Notes: generated by a model from the letters alone, not told the origin. A stretch of DNA of 17,030 nucleotides from an uncultured Prevotella sp. (GCA_900556465.1 USPK01000039.1:1-17030), one strand, 5' to 3'. Positions 7,711 to 15,137 are shown, counted from the first letter of the stretch. Made by a program: numbers and translations.

Positions 7711-9786
7711 CTACGGTAAGGGGACGACCAGCGCCCCCGCCGTGTGCATGTCGTGGACCGGTAGCCCGCAGGCACGCGCCTCGTCGGCATAACGCCGGCG
7801 ATAGAAGTCCGTCAGACTGCCGTCCAGAATGACCAGGCGAGGCCTGAAGAACGTCAGGGCGCGACGCACGCCGGATTTGTATCCCCTGGCCAGCAGCAGA
7901 TAGTCCACCGGCAGCGGCCGCGTAGGCCGCCCCGAGGGCAAAGGCTGCGCCAGCAAAGCGGCCCGCCGGCCGGCAAACGAAAGAAGGCCCGAATCGTAGT
8001 AAACGTCGGGCCGGTCCACGGAATCGGTCAAAGGCACCGGGAGCGAAAGGCCTTCCTCCTTCCAGAACGTGCGCCGCACGTAGGCCAGCGCCGTATCGGC
8101 GCGGAGTCCGGAGGTCCACAGATAAGACTGCCGGGAAGAATGAATGGCATGAACGGCCGAGGCGCCATAGAGATTGTAAAAAACGAGCTGCCGCGGCAAA
8201 CGGTTTCCGCGGTGGGCATATCCTTCATAAAGTCCGGTGGAAAGCAGGACGACGCCAGCCGCCCAATAGTAGGCCGGCCGACGGCCTACGCACCAGGATA
8301 CGAACAGCCAGAGAAAAACGTAGCAGCCCAGGACGGTCGGCAGCGTCGGATAGAGCGTCAGGACGGCGCCGGGCAGACGGGAGAGGGACGTAAGGCAGGT
8401 GTCCATGACGCCCAGCCCCCAGTCGGCCACACGTGCCCAGCCGGCCTGTCCCCAAGGCATGAGGAAAAAGAACACACCGAGCAACAGCAGCGCGTAGCTC
8501 AGCGGAACGGCGACCAGATTGGCCAACAGGCTGTAGACGGGGAACGTGTGAAAATAGTAAGCCACCAGGGGCGCCGTGCCCAGCTGGGCGCACACGGAGA
8601 CTGTGACGAGGCTGTAGCCCTGCCGCAAAATCCGCGACCGACGTACGAAAGCCGGGACGGGAACTGCCGGAACAAAAACCAGAATAAAGAAGACGGAAAG
8701 ACAGGAAAGCTGGAATCCGACGTCGAAAAGCGACTGCGGCGAGAGGAACAGGAGGAGGAGGGCCGCGAGCGCCAGATTGTTGAGCGAGAAAGAGTCGCGC
8801 CGCAGGCAGCAAGCTACCTGCATGACGCTGAACATTACGGCCGAACGCAACAGCGACAGGGGCATGCCGGCCAGGAACGTAAAGCCCCAAAGCCCGCACA
8901 GGCCAACGAGACTCATCGCAACGTAGAGCCAACGGCGCCGGCAAAGCGAGAGGACCAGGACCTGATAGAACGAGAAGAGGATGGTGAGATGCAGGCCCGA
9001 GAGCGCGAGGACGTGGCTCACGCCGGTACGGGAGTAAACTTCGCGCGTCGACGTGTCGAGCCGGCTGTCGTCGCCCAACGTCAACGCCGAGAAGACCGCC
9101 AGCGAGCGACCGCGGAAGTAGCTTTCGTACCGGTCCACCAACACACTGCGCCACCGCAGGGCGCGGACGGCAAGCGGCAGGGAGGCCGGACGCGCAGAGC
9201 GCTGCCACTGGCCGGTAAAGCAGAATGCCGTGCCGACGATGTGCTGACGACGCAACCAGGCCGCGTAGTCAAATTCGCCCGGATTGCCGGCATTGCGAGG
9301 CGGCTCGATGCGGGCCCGGCACAGGAGGACGTCGCCGGGCCGTAGCGAAGCGCTGGCGCCGCGCAGGCTGTCGGCCCGGGGCCGCATCAGTCCCAGGCGG
9401 ATGCGTCGCCCGGCGTTGGGGCCGCCTTCCAGTTGGGCCACGGTCTGTATGGACCGCGGGCCTACGCGAGGCTCCTCCACCACCACGGCCCGGAAAGTCT
9501 GCTCGCCCTCGGGCCAGCTGACGGCCAGCGAACGGCGCTCCGCCACCAGCAATGTTGCCCCCACCAGCGCCATAGCCACGCAAAACCAGGCGCCGAACCA
9601 AGTCTGCCGACGAAAGAAATAAAGCGCGGCCACCGAAGCGACCGCGCCGACGGACAGATAGGGCAGACCGACGGCCAGCACGTCGTACCCCCACTCGGCA
9701 AGCGCGATACCGACGGCCATAGGCAGGACAACGCGCAGCAGTGGATTATTGGTCAATAAGTCCTCATAAGAGCGAAGGGGACGCAT
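7711..9786 (-). CDS. comEC: ComEC/Rec2 family DNA-uptake channel protein
   Basis: This 691-residue inner-membrane protein has N-terminal membrane segments (about 15-85). A DUF4131-like soluble part follows (about 90-195), with the family motif NPGEFDYAAWLRRQ at 168. The Competence domain (about 225-505) has GVSHVLALSGLHL at 255, SLLRSAVM at 311, NNLALAAL at 336 and DVGFQLS at 355, plus many hydrophobic helices. The C-terminal part (about 530-691) resembles a shrunken metallo-beta-lactamase-like domain but lacks the HxHxDH metal motif. ComEC carries single-stranded DNA into the cytoplasm during natural transformation. Whether this organism is competent is not shown. The start ATG is 18 bases after the stop of the upstream dehydrogenase gene, so the two are probably co-transcribed. 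Confidence 0.92.
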   Translation of the reverse strand: MRPLRSYEDLLTNNPLLRVVLPMAVGIALAEWGYDVLAVGLPYLSVGAVASVAALYFFRRQTWFGAWFCVAMALVGATLLVAERRSLAVSWPEGEQTFRAVVVEEPRVGPRSIQTVAQLEGGPNAGRRIRLGLMRPRADSLRGASASLRPGDVLLCRARIEPPRNAGNPGEFDYAAWLRRQHIVGTAFCFTGQWQRSARPASLPLAVRALRWRSVLVDRYESYFRGRSLAVFSALTLGDDSRLDTSTREVYSRTGVSHVLALSGLHLTILFSFYQVLVLSLCRRRWLYVAMSLVGLCGLWGFTFLAGMPLSLLRSAVMFSVMQVACCLRRDSFSLNNLALAALLLLFLSPQSLFDVGFQLSCLSVFFILVFVPAVPVPAFVRRSRILRQGYSLVTVSVCAQLGTAPLVAYYFHTFPVYSLLANLVAVPLSYALLLLGVFFFLMPWGQAGWARVADWGLGVMDTCLTSLSRLPGAVLTLYPTLPTVLGCYVFLWLFVSWCVGRRPAYYWAAGVVLLSTGLYEGYAHRGNRLPRQLVFYNLYGASAVHAIHSSRQSYLWTSGLRADTALAYVRRTFWKEEGLSLPVPLTDSVDRPDVYYDSGLLSFAGRRAALLAQPLPSGRPTRPLPVDYLLLARGYKSGVRRALTFFRPRLVILDGSLTDFYRRRYADEARACGLPVHDMHTAGALVVPLP

Positions 9787-9804
9787 CGGTCGTATTAGTA
9801 GACA

Positions 9805-10923
9805 TTAACACAAACTTGCATACAGCTGTCGGAGCATCGGCTCGGTGATTTCAACCGGATTGTTGCGTAAATTGGGGTGCTTGCTCCCTTGTACCAGTTG
9901 CTCCACCTGCTCGGCGGACAGATGCAGGTCGCGCAAGTCTTGCCGCAGGCCCAGCGTCACTTTCAACTGTGCTATGGCGTCGGCCAGGGCGGCAGCATCC
10001 GCAAATCCCAACAGGCGGGCCAGCTCGTCCACACGCTCGCACCCCAGCGAGGCATTCAGTCGGGCAAAATAGTCGACCGTGAGGCCGCAGGCCTCTCCGT
10101 GGGAAATGCCCAACAGGTTCGTGAGCGGATAGGAACAGGCATGGGCCGAGGTCGTCTTGGGCTGGGTAAAGGCAAGGCCGGCGATAACCGACGCCTCGCA
10201 CATCTTGACCCGGGCCTGGCGGTCCTGCCCCTGCGCATAAGCGACAGGCAGATATTGAAAGACAAGACGGGCCGCGTGGACGGCCAGCGCGTCGCAGATG
10301 GGCTGGTGGTAACGGCTCCAGTAGGCCTCTATGGCATGGCACAGCACGTCCATGCCCGTACAGGCCGTCAGATAGGGCGGAACGGTATAGGTCAGTTCCG
10401 GGTCGACCAAGGCCAAGGCGGGGTAAAAGCCATCGGAGTTCATCGGAGACTTGAGCCCCCGCTCATGGTCGGACAGCACGGAGACGCAGGTTATCTCGCT
10501 ACCGGTCCCGGCGGTAGTCGGTACGGCAATCAGTGGGAGGTGGGCAGCAGGCAGGGCGAGGCCCGTCCCCAGATAGCGGGTCACGGAGTCGGACGTCAGG
10601 CAAACCGTCGCGGCCGCCTTGGCGCAATCCATCACGCTGCCGCCGCCTAAGGCAACGACAAAATCGCAGTGCAATTCGCGCAACAGGGCGGCGCAGGCAT
10701 CACACTCTTTGACGTCGGGATTGGGAGAGACCTGGCCGAAGACGGCGGCGAGCAAGCCCTCGCTGGCCTGCACTATGTCGTCGGCCAAGCCGCGGGCAAC
10801 AAAAGATTTTGAAGTTACGAGAAGGCCTTTTTTTCCGCCTAACGAGCGGACGGCCTCGGGGAGCTGGCGAAGCACTCCTTCGCCAAAACGGATGCAGACG
10901 GGCTGCCGATAATTCCAATTCAT
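9805..10923 (-). CDS. Iron-containing (group III) alcohol dehydrogenase
   Basis: This is a 372-residue cytoplasmic NAD(P)-dependent dehydrogenase. It has the nucleotide-binding motif ALGGGSVMDCAK (91-102), PTTAGTGSE (135-143) and the four metal ligands D192, H196 (GMDVLCHAIE), H261 (TTSAHACSYPLT) and H275 (SHGEACG). The TTSAHA-SYPLT plus HGEAC pattern resembles what I recall of the branch that includes phosphonoacetaldehyde reductases (hydroxyethylphosphonate dehydrogenase). No phosphonate genes are nearby, so that substrate is only a suggestion; a simple alcohol or aldehyde is equally possible. The gene is the first of a probable two-gene unit with comEC. A TAATTTTG promoter box lies about 47 bases upstream. 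Confidence 0.92.
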   Translation of the reverse strand: MNWNYRQPVCIRFGEGVLRQLPEAVRSLGGKKGLLVTSKSFVARGLADDIVQASEGLLAAVFGQVSPNPDVKECDACAALLRELHCDFVVALGGGSVMDCAKAAATVCLTSDSVTRYLGTGLALPAAHLPLIAVPTTAGTGSEITCVSVLSDHERGLKSPMNSDGFYPALALVDPELTYTVPPYLTACTGMDVLCHAIEAYWSRYHQPICDALAVHAARLVFQYLPVAYAQGQDRQARVKMCEASVIAGLAFTQPKTTSAHACSYPLTNLLGISHGEACGLTVDYFARLNASLGCERVDELARLLGFADAAALADAIAQLKVTLGLRQDLRDLHLSAEQVEQLVQGSKHPNLRNNPVEITEPMLRQLYASLC

Positions 10924-10969
10924 AGCAAGGTAATTTTATACATAGCCCTTTTGTCGGGAAGACTACTCA

Positions 10970-10977
10970 CAAAATTA
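10970..10977 (-). promoter_or_regulatory. Promoter -7 box of the dehydrogenase-comEC unit
   Basis: The minus strand reads TAATTTTG, matching TAnnTTTG, about 47 bases before the dehydrogenase ATG. No -33 TTTG is seen. Confidence 0.5.
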
Positions 10978-11044
10978 CGAAAAAAGAACATAAGGGCATA
11001 TCGCCCCGGCAATCTATCTGCACCTTTTATTATAGGAGCGGCGG

Positions 11045-11088
11045 AAACCGCGACGCGCCGGACGCTCGCGGGCCGGCGCGATTCGCGG
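11045..11088 (-). terminator. GC-rich hairpin after the XRE gene
   Basis: CGCGCCGG arms (11054-11061 with 11073-11080) are extended by a 6-bp outer stem (11048-11053 with 11083-11088) past a two-base bulge. On the minus strand only TTT follows, so it is a weak intrinsic terminator or processing hairpin for the upstream regulator gene. Confidence 0.5.
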
Positions 11089-11104
11089 TAAACGGGACGG
11101 GCTG

Positions 11105-11617
11105 CTACTTCGTTGAAGGCACAAATGTCTCGTAGGTTCCGTCGTCGAAGAATACTCGGATTTCCTTAACCTTGCGGGTTGGTTTGTCAATAATCTTTAC
11201 ATACTCCGCAGGAGGATTATAGGCGCTGCGAGCGGGGGTAGGCGCAACGTGGTGACGGCCTGCCGGAGCGGCTCCGCGCACGGGTTCCTCGAGATGGAAG
11301 AGTGTTGCCTCCGGCATGGATTTAGGAGCAGAGGCCGCGTCGCCGGATTCGTTGTCCCCGGACTTACCGGTGGCGTCTGCCGGAAGGTCGCTCATGTCTT
11401 TGGCCCCAGACACCAGCATGTCGCCCTCACCAAAAAGCAACCAGTTGACATTGATTTCGGGAAAGGCGCGGTGGATGGCTTGTACGTGATTATTGGTCGG
11501 ATTCGTCCGGCCGGTGAAGATGCTGGACAAAGATGCTGGCGAGATTCCCAACTTGTTTGCAAAATCTTGCTGGGACATGTTCACTTTCTCCATGATTTGT
11601 CGAATACGATCCTTCAT
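11105..11617 (-). CDS. XRE-family helix-turn-helix regulator
   Basis: This is a 170-residue protein. Residues 3-63 form a phage-repressor-type HTH (MSQQDFANKLGISPASLSSI with the FTGRTNPT turn), ending in the NVNWLLFGEGDM motif usual in Bacteroidetes XRE proteins. Residues about 70-140 are an Ala/Pro/Ser/Asp-rich, probably disordered linker. Residues about 140-166 form a short conserved-looking tail (VKIIDKP, KEIRVFFDDGTYETFVP). It should bind DNA, most likely as a dimer; the target and ligand are unknown. It is monocistronic, with its own -33/-7 promoter and a leader of about 100 bases. A nested dyad at 11794-11826 is a candidate operator. No phage genes are adjacent, so it may be a chromosomal regulator rather than prophage debris. 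Confidence 0.88.
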   Translation of the reverse strand: MKDRIRQIMEKVNMSQQDFANKLGISPASLSSIFTGRTNPTNNHVQAIHRAFPEINVNWLLFGEGDMLVSGAKDMSDLPADATGKSGDNESGDAASAPKSMPEATLFHLEEPVRGAAPAGRHHVAPTPARSAYNPPAEYVKIIDKPTRKVKEIRVFFDDGTYETFVPSTK

Positions 11618-11725
11618 TTCTTTCTGGCTTTCTGATTTTAGGGCAAGAAATTACTGTTCCAGACGGGCCGGGTAGTGGGAAAAGCCCCAAAAAATCCGGC
11701 TTAGGCAGATTTCTTTTTCGATTTA

Positions 11726-11757
11726 CAAAGATAATCATTCTCAGTCACCCGCGCAAC
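11726..11757 (-). promoter_or_regulatory. Promoter of the XRE regulator
   Basis: The minus strand reads GTTG (11754-11757), 20 bases, TATCTTTG (11726-11733). The -7 box is perfect and the -33 box matches 3 of 4. Transcription should start near 11719, about 100 bases before the ATG. Confidence 0.7.
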
Positions 11758-11793
11758 ATTTCCATATTCAAAAACAAAAACCGCAATTCTTTT

Positions 11794-11826
11794 TGTAAAT
11801 CCTAAAATTAGGTTTGAAAATTTACA
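11794..11826. promoter_or_regulatory. Nested inverted repeat, candidate operator
   Basis: The outer arms TGTAAAT (11794-11800) and ATTTACA (11820-11826) are perfectly complementary. Inside them lies CCTAA-AA-TTAGG (11801-11812). The dyad is about 40 bases upstream of the XRE promoter and overlaps a rightward TAGGTTTG. Binding by the neighbouring XRE protein is inference. Confidence 0.35.
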
Positions 11827-11881
11827 TCCTGCAACCCGATTCAATCTCACTATCTAAATTCCCAATCTACAAGCATAAATT

Positions 11882-12229
11882 TTGACTAAAAATATTATCA
11901 TCAAAATTCGGCATATCCCTGGCTTTTATCAGATTATTATGCCATTTTTTACCTTACTAAACGATTTTTGCCCCATAGCGGGTATCCGTCAAGGAATTAT
12001 CAGAGGAACAGCACGACAAATTCAAATATTTTACTGGATATTAGCAGTCTATCCCGCAATAATTAAACGGAATATTTTATCATTTACAATTTCATCGTTC
12101 TGTATTTTGAAATTAAAATCTATTATCAACAAAGCGAAAGTGACTACAAAAACAGAGGCTGACATAGCCTCGCTGTTCACAAATCTACACGCAGAAACAA
12201 AATTACAAATCAATAAATCGAGAATGTAA
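11882..12229 (+). CDS. Doubtful small ORF, hypothetical
   Basis: This is an open frame of 115 codons starting at TTG in the AT-rich gap. The predicted peptide is rich in Ile, Lys, Phe and Asn, with hydrophobic stretches (IIMPFFTLLNDF, IFYWILAVYP) that might be membrane segments, and a polar C-terminal third. No domain is recognised. A frame this long is somewhat unexpected by chance at such low GC, and a rightward -7-like box (11809-11816) lies upstream. Against it are the weak start codon, no visible ribosome-binding signal and codon composition unlike any neighbour. It could be a relic of acquired DNA or simply non-coding. Confidence 0.15.
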   Translation: MTKNIIIKIRHIPGFYQIIMPFFTLLNDFCPIAGIRQGIIRGTARQIQIFYWILAVYPAIIKRNILSFTISSFCILKLKSIINKAKVTTKTEADIASLFTNLHAETKLQINKSRM

Positions 12230-12531
12230 CTGTTAATAAATGCAATCCGACGTTTTGAAGGCCCGAAAATAGCCTCCCTTCAGCGAAATTCAGCCTCTCG
12301 CGAACGAAGAATAAGGAAATTTCCGCTGAGCGAACTACGAGCAGGCAAATTCATAGGAACTACATGAAAATCAAGTACATAATGTAAAAATCAGGATAGT
12401 CGCCGCGATTGCTAAAAAAGTCAAGAAATCCGTTTCCCGTCCCTCTCGAGGGCGAAAAACAGGCAGAAATAGGCCTGGAACAGGCCTCAAAACGGCTCAA
12501 ACCGGGCGAGATTTACATTATTTACGCCGGC

Positions 12532-12615
12532 TTTCCCTCAAAAATATCCGTTTTTCCCTCAAGCATATCCGGCTCTCCCTCCAAATATATCCGGATTTCT
12601 CTCAGGTATATCCGG
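12532..12615. repeat. Four degenerate 21-base tandem repeats
   Basis: The units are 12532-12552, 12553-12573, 12574-12594 and 12595-12615, each roughly TTTCCCTCAARNATATCCGG; the first two differ at few positions. A fifth, decayed unit may follow to 12636. The period is a multiple of three, so the rightward frame stays open across it, but no gene is supported. Confidence 0.75.
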
Positions 12616-12682
12616 CCCTCCCCTCGCCTACCCGGCGGAACCATTCCTATATATATGGTGTTCCGAATGCCGGTTGGTCTAC

Positions 12683-12720
12683 AAAAAAACTGCGGGCCCG
12701 TGTGGACCCGCAGTTAAAAA
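12683..12720 (-). terminator. Terminator of the amn-holA unit
   Basis: A 9-bp stem (12688-12696 with 12707-12715) is followed on the minus strand by TTTTTGT. It lies just past the holA stop, and A residues on the other side make it A-T symmetric. Confidence 0.85.
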
Positions 12721-12738
12721 CGAACGACCGGAATATTT

Positions 12739-13779
12739 CTAATGAAGGATGAAATAAAGGAGCTCCTCCATAAGTTCGCCGTTGGGCGTACTGGGATTGT
12801 CTACCCCTTTGGAGCGAGCATCCGTCCGCCGAATCTCACCGAGGATTTTCATGACCTTCGTACCCTTGTATCTTTTCATCGCCGGCAAAACGTTGCGCCG
12901 CACCTGCCAGTCGGCCTGCCCTAACCAGGCGGCGATTCCGCGTTCCGTTTTCTCTGGCGCGTAATAAGCCAACATCAAATTGGAAAAGAATTTGAAGAGA
13001 GCCGGCAACGTTTTCTGGATGGGATTCTCCTTGGGATTTTTGTCAAAATAATTTGCAATTCTGCTGACCCGCTCTACGTCTTTCTGAGCCAGCGCGGACT
13101 GGAGCTCAAAAATATTGAATTCCTTGCTGATGCCTACATGCGTCTCCACCAGGTCCATGGTTACGGTCCGCTGCCCCGCAGGCAAGGCCAGTGCAAGTTT
13201 ATCGAGCTCGCTGGCCAGGCGGTTCAGGTCGGCCCCGACATATTCGGCCAACAAGGCGGCAGCATTCGGCTCTATCGCCAAACGCTTCCGCCGCATATAT
13301 TCATTAATAAACGTGGGCAGCTGACTGTCGTAGAGTTTGGCCGACTCAAAGAGCACGCCGGCCTTCTCTATCATTCCGGCTATTTTTTTACGCCGGTCGA
13401 GCACGCCGTTCTTGTGACACAATATCAATATAGTGGAAGGCTGCGGCTGCCGGAGATAAAATTCCAACCGCTCCACATTGGCGAGCCCCTGCGCCTCCTT
13501 CACCACGACGACCACATGGTCCGCTCCCATCGGGAACCCTTTCGCGGCGTTGATGACGGCATCGACATTGGTTTCCGAACCGAAGAAGGTGAACAGATTG
13601 AAGTCGCGCTCTTCCGGCTTCAGGACCCGGTCGACGATATAGTCGGCGATGCGGTCGATGTAGTAACTCTCCGCCCCCATCAAATAATAGATGGGCTTGT
13701 AATTGCCGGCCCGGACCTCGCGCACGATGACATCGTAGGTCAGCGCATTTTTTTTCTTTCCCGTTACAGTACCCGCCAT
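12739..13779 (-). CDS. holA: DNA polymerase III subunit delta
   Basis: This 346-residue protein has the delta-subunit layout. An AAA+-like N-terminal domain (about 28-150) has YYLMGAESYYIDRIADYIVD at 31 and the FGSE...FPMGADHVVVVVKEAQ region at about 66-97. The lid region has LPTFINEYMRRKRL and VGADLNRLASELDKLAL (about 154-198). A helical collar domain follows (about 215-346) with ISKEFNIFELQSALAQKD and LFKFFSNLMLAYY. Delta opens the beta clamp in the clamp-loader complex at the replication fork. As normal for delta, there is no Walker ATP site. I start it at the ATG at 13779; an in-frame TTG at 13806 would add nine residues and overlap the end of amn. It lies 16 bases after amn, so the two are probably co-transcribed. 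Confidence 0.93.
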   Translation of the reverse strand: MAGTVTGKKKNALTYDVIVREVRAGNYKPIYYLMGAESYYIDRIADYIVDRVLKPEERDFNLFTFFGSETNVDAVINAAKGFPMGADHVVVVVKEAQGLANVERLEFYLRQPQPSTILILCHKNGVLDRRKKIAGMIEKAGVLFESAKLYDSQLPTFINEYMRRKRLAIEPNAAALLAEYVGADLNRLASELDKLALALPAGQRTVTMDLVETHVGISKEFNIFELQSALAQKDVERVSRIANYFDKNPKENPIQKTLPALFKFFSNLMLAYYAPEKTERGIAAWLGQADWQVRRNVLPAMKRYKGTKVMKILGEIRRTDARSKGVDNPSTPNGELMEELLYFILH

Positions 13780-13795
13780 AATTACGAAACTACAG

Positions 13796-14572
13796 TTACC
13801 AGTCAAATTTCAAGTGGCGCACCGTCTTGCGCTCGTCAATGATGAGCTTCATTGCTTCGATGCCAATACGGACATGCGTCGCTGCAAAATTCTTCGTCAC
13901 CCGGTTGTCACTCTCCTCCGTCTTCACGCCATCCGGCTCCATGGGATTATCGGAAACCAGCAGCAGGGCGCCCGTGGGAATATGATTGTAGAATCCGCAG
14001 GAGAAAAGCGTCGCCGTCTCCATATCCACGGCCATGGCGCGCGTTTCCCGCAAGTAATTCTTAAAGCGGTCGTCGTGCTCCCACACGCGGCGGTTGGTCG
14101 TATAAACGGTCCCCGTCCAATAGTCGTGGTTGTTGTCGCGCAAAGCCGTAGAGACCGCCCGCTGCAACATAAAAGCCGGCAGCGCGGGAATCTCTGGAGG
14201 AAAATAATCGTTTGAGGTACCCTCGCCGCGGATACCGGCCAACGGAAGGATGTAGTCTCCCAGATGCGTCTTGTCCGAGATGCCGCCGCACTTCCCCAAA
14301 AAGAGGCAGGCCTTGGGCTGCACGATGCTCAGCAGGTCCATAATCAAGGCCGCATTGGGACTACCCATGCCGAAATTTATCATGGTAATGCCTTCGGCAG
14401 TTACCGCCCGCATGTTCGCCTCATAACTGACGTGCGGCACGCCGCACTGATCGCAGAACATGTCTACGTAGTTATTAAAATTTGTCAACAATATGTGCTG
14501 ACCGAACTGGTCCAACGGGAGCTTGGTATAACGCACCAGCCAATTGCCAACGATTTCTTGTTTCGTCTTCAT
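13796..14572 (-). CDS. amn: AMP nucleosidase (short Bacteroidetes type)
   Basis: This is a 258-residue phosphorylase-superfamily enzyme expected to hydrolyse AMP to adenine and ribose 5-phosphate in the cytoplasm. Seen in the sequence: MINFGMGSPNAALIM (64-78), LGKCGGISD (92-100), VYTTNRRVWEHDDR (156-169), VDMETATLF (182-190) for ribose binding and VSDNP (206-210) with the catalytic-type Asp D208. It lacks the extra N-terminal domain of the roughly 480-residue E. coli enzyme, as is usual for the short type. Start ATG 14572 was chosen over longer in-frame options because homology begins at MKTKQEIVGNW and the upstream residues look random. It is the first gene of the amn-holA unit. Confidence 0.9.
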   Translation of the reverse strand: MKTKQEIVGNWLVRYTKLPLDQFGQHILLTNFNNYVDMFCDQCGVPHVSYEANMRAVTAEGITMINFGMGSPNAALIMDLLSIVQPKACLFLGKCGGISDKTHLGDYILPLAGIRGEGTSNDYFPPEIPALPAFMLQRAVSTALRDNNHDYWTGTVYTTNRRVWEHDDRFKNYLRETRAMAVDMETATLFSCGFYNHIPTGALLLVSDNPMEPDGVKTEESDNRVTKNFAATHVRIGIEAMKLIIDERKTVRHLKFDW

Positions 14573-14588
14573 AAACTTAGTAATTTTG
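14557..14588 (+). promoter_or_regulatory. Rightward promoter of the HsdR-N gene
   Basis: CTTG (14557-14560), exactly 20 bases, TAATTTTG (14581-14588). The -33 box lies inside the first codons of amn. The -7 box is half of a perfect 14-base palindrome (14582-14595). The leader to the ATG at 14682 would be about 87 bases. Confidence 0.55.
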
Positions 14589-14668
14589 CAAAATTGAGGA
14601 GGAAGAAGCTGGGCAGATGTCCGCCGCTTCACCACTATCGCAAGCGCGCCGCTCCTCATAGTTCTTTG

Positions 14669-14676
14669 CAAATTTA
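14669..14676 (-). promoter_or_regulatory. Leftward promoter -7 box of amn-holA
   Basis: The minus strand reads TAAATTTG, matching TAnnTTTG, giving a leader of about 90 bases before the amn ATG. It shares the palindrome TTTGCAAA (14665-14672) with a weak rightward box. A weaker CAATTTTG at 14589-14596 is an alternative nearer the ATG. Confidence 0.5.
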
Positions 14677-14681
14677 CAGAA

Positions 14682-15137
14682 ATGATTTCACTCAACCTTC
14701 CGCCTTTCGCAATAAAAACAAGGCTACAAAACGGCAAGCCGGTCATCTACGATTTTCTCCGTCGCCGATACGTTGCCCTCACTCCGGAAGAATGGGTAAG
14801 GCAGCACTTCACGCATTTTCTCGTAGAACACAAACATTATCCGGCAGGGCTACTGGCGAACGAAGTTACTCTGAACGCCGGCCGCAACCGGCGACGTTGC
14901 GACAGCGTTCTCTACCGTCGCGAAGGCGGAACGCCGCGCGTTATCATTGAGTACAAGGCCCCGCACATCACGATTACCCAGGAAGTCTTCAGCCAGATTT
15001 CCGGCTACAACAGCATTCTTCGCGCCGACTACCTCATCGTCAGCAACGGCCTTGCCCATTACTGTTGCCACATGGATTACGCCCGCCTCTCATCGACTTA
15101 TCTCCCGGACATCCCCTCGTACGAAGAACTTGCGTGA
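14682..15137 (+). CDS. Orphan type I restriction HsdR N-terminal-type nuclease domain protein
   Basis: This 151-residue protein consists almost entirely of an HsdR-N-like PD-(D/E)XK fold. An N-terminal strand region (VIYDFLRRRYVALTPEEWVRQHF, about 21-43) is followed by E61, D74 in RRCDSVLY, E90 and K92 in IIEYKAP, and QISGY (105-109), which fits the QxxxY motif of HsdR/RecB-type nucleases. All residues expected for metal-dependent DNA cleavage are present. The helicase and translocase parts of HsdR (roughly 800 further residues) are absent, and no hsdM or hsdS lies nearby. It is divergent from amn and followed by a terminator, so it is a stand-alone gene. The function is unknown. A repair or structure-specific nuclease role is possible, and a restriction role is unlikely without partners. 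Confidence 0.88.
   Translation: MISLNLPPFAIKTRLQNGKPVIYDFLRRRYVALTPEEWVRQHFTHFLVEHKHYPAGLLANEVTLNAGRNRRRCDSVLYRREGGTPRVIIEYKAPHITITQEVFSQISGYNSILRADYLIVSNGLAHYCCHMDYARLSSTYLPDIPSYEELA

Larger units (their letters stand above)
11740..12682. other. Gene-poor gap, AT-rich in its left half
   Basis: About 11760-12240 is roughly 35-40% GC against well over 55% in the flanking genes. It contains a nested dyad (11794-11826), a rightward -7-like box TAGGTTTG (11809-11816), a doubtful open frame (11882-12229) and, further right where GC rises again, 21-base repeats (12532-12615). I recognise no RNA gene or mobile-element end here. Confidence 0.6.

Noticed and set aside
8140..9345. 401-codon plus-strand frame opposite comEC
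   Set aside because: Its product is a charged, low-complexity sequence rich in Arg, Gln, Glu and Gly, typical of antisense translation of a membrane protein gene.
12409..12717. 102-codon plus-strand frame across the second repeat cluster
   Set aside because: It starts at TTG, is made partly of 21-base repeats and ends inside the holA terminator hairpin. No promoter or domain was seen.
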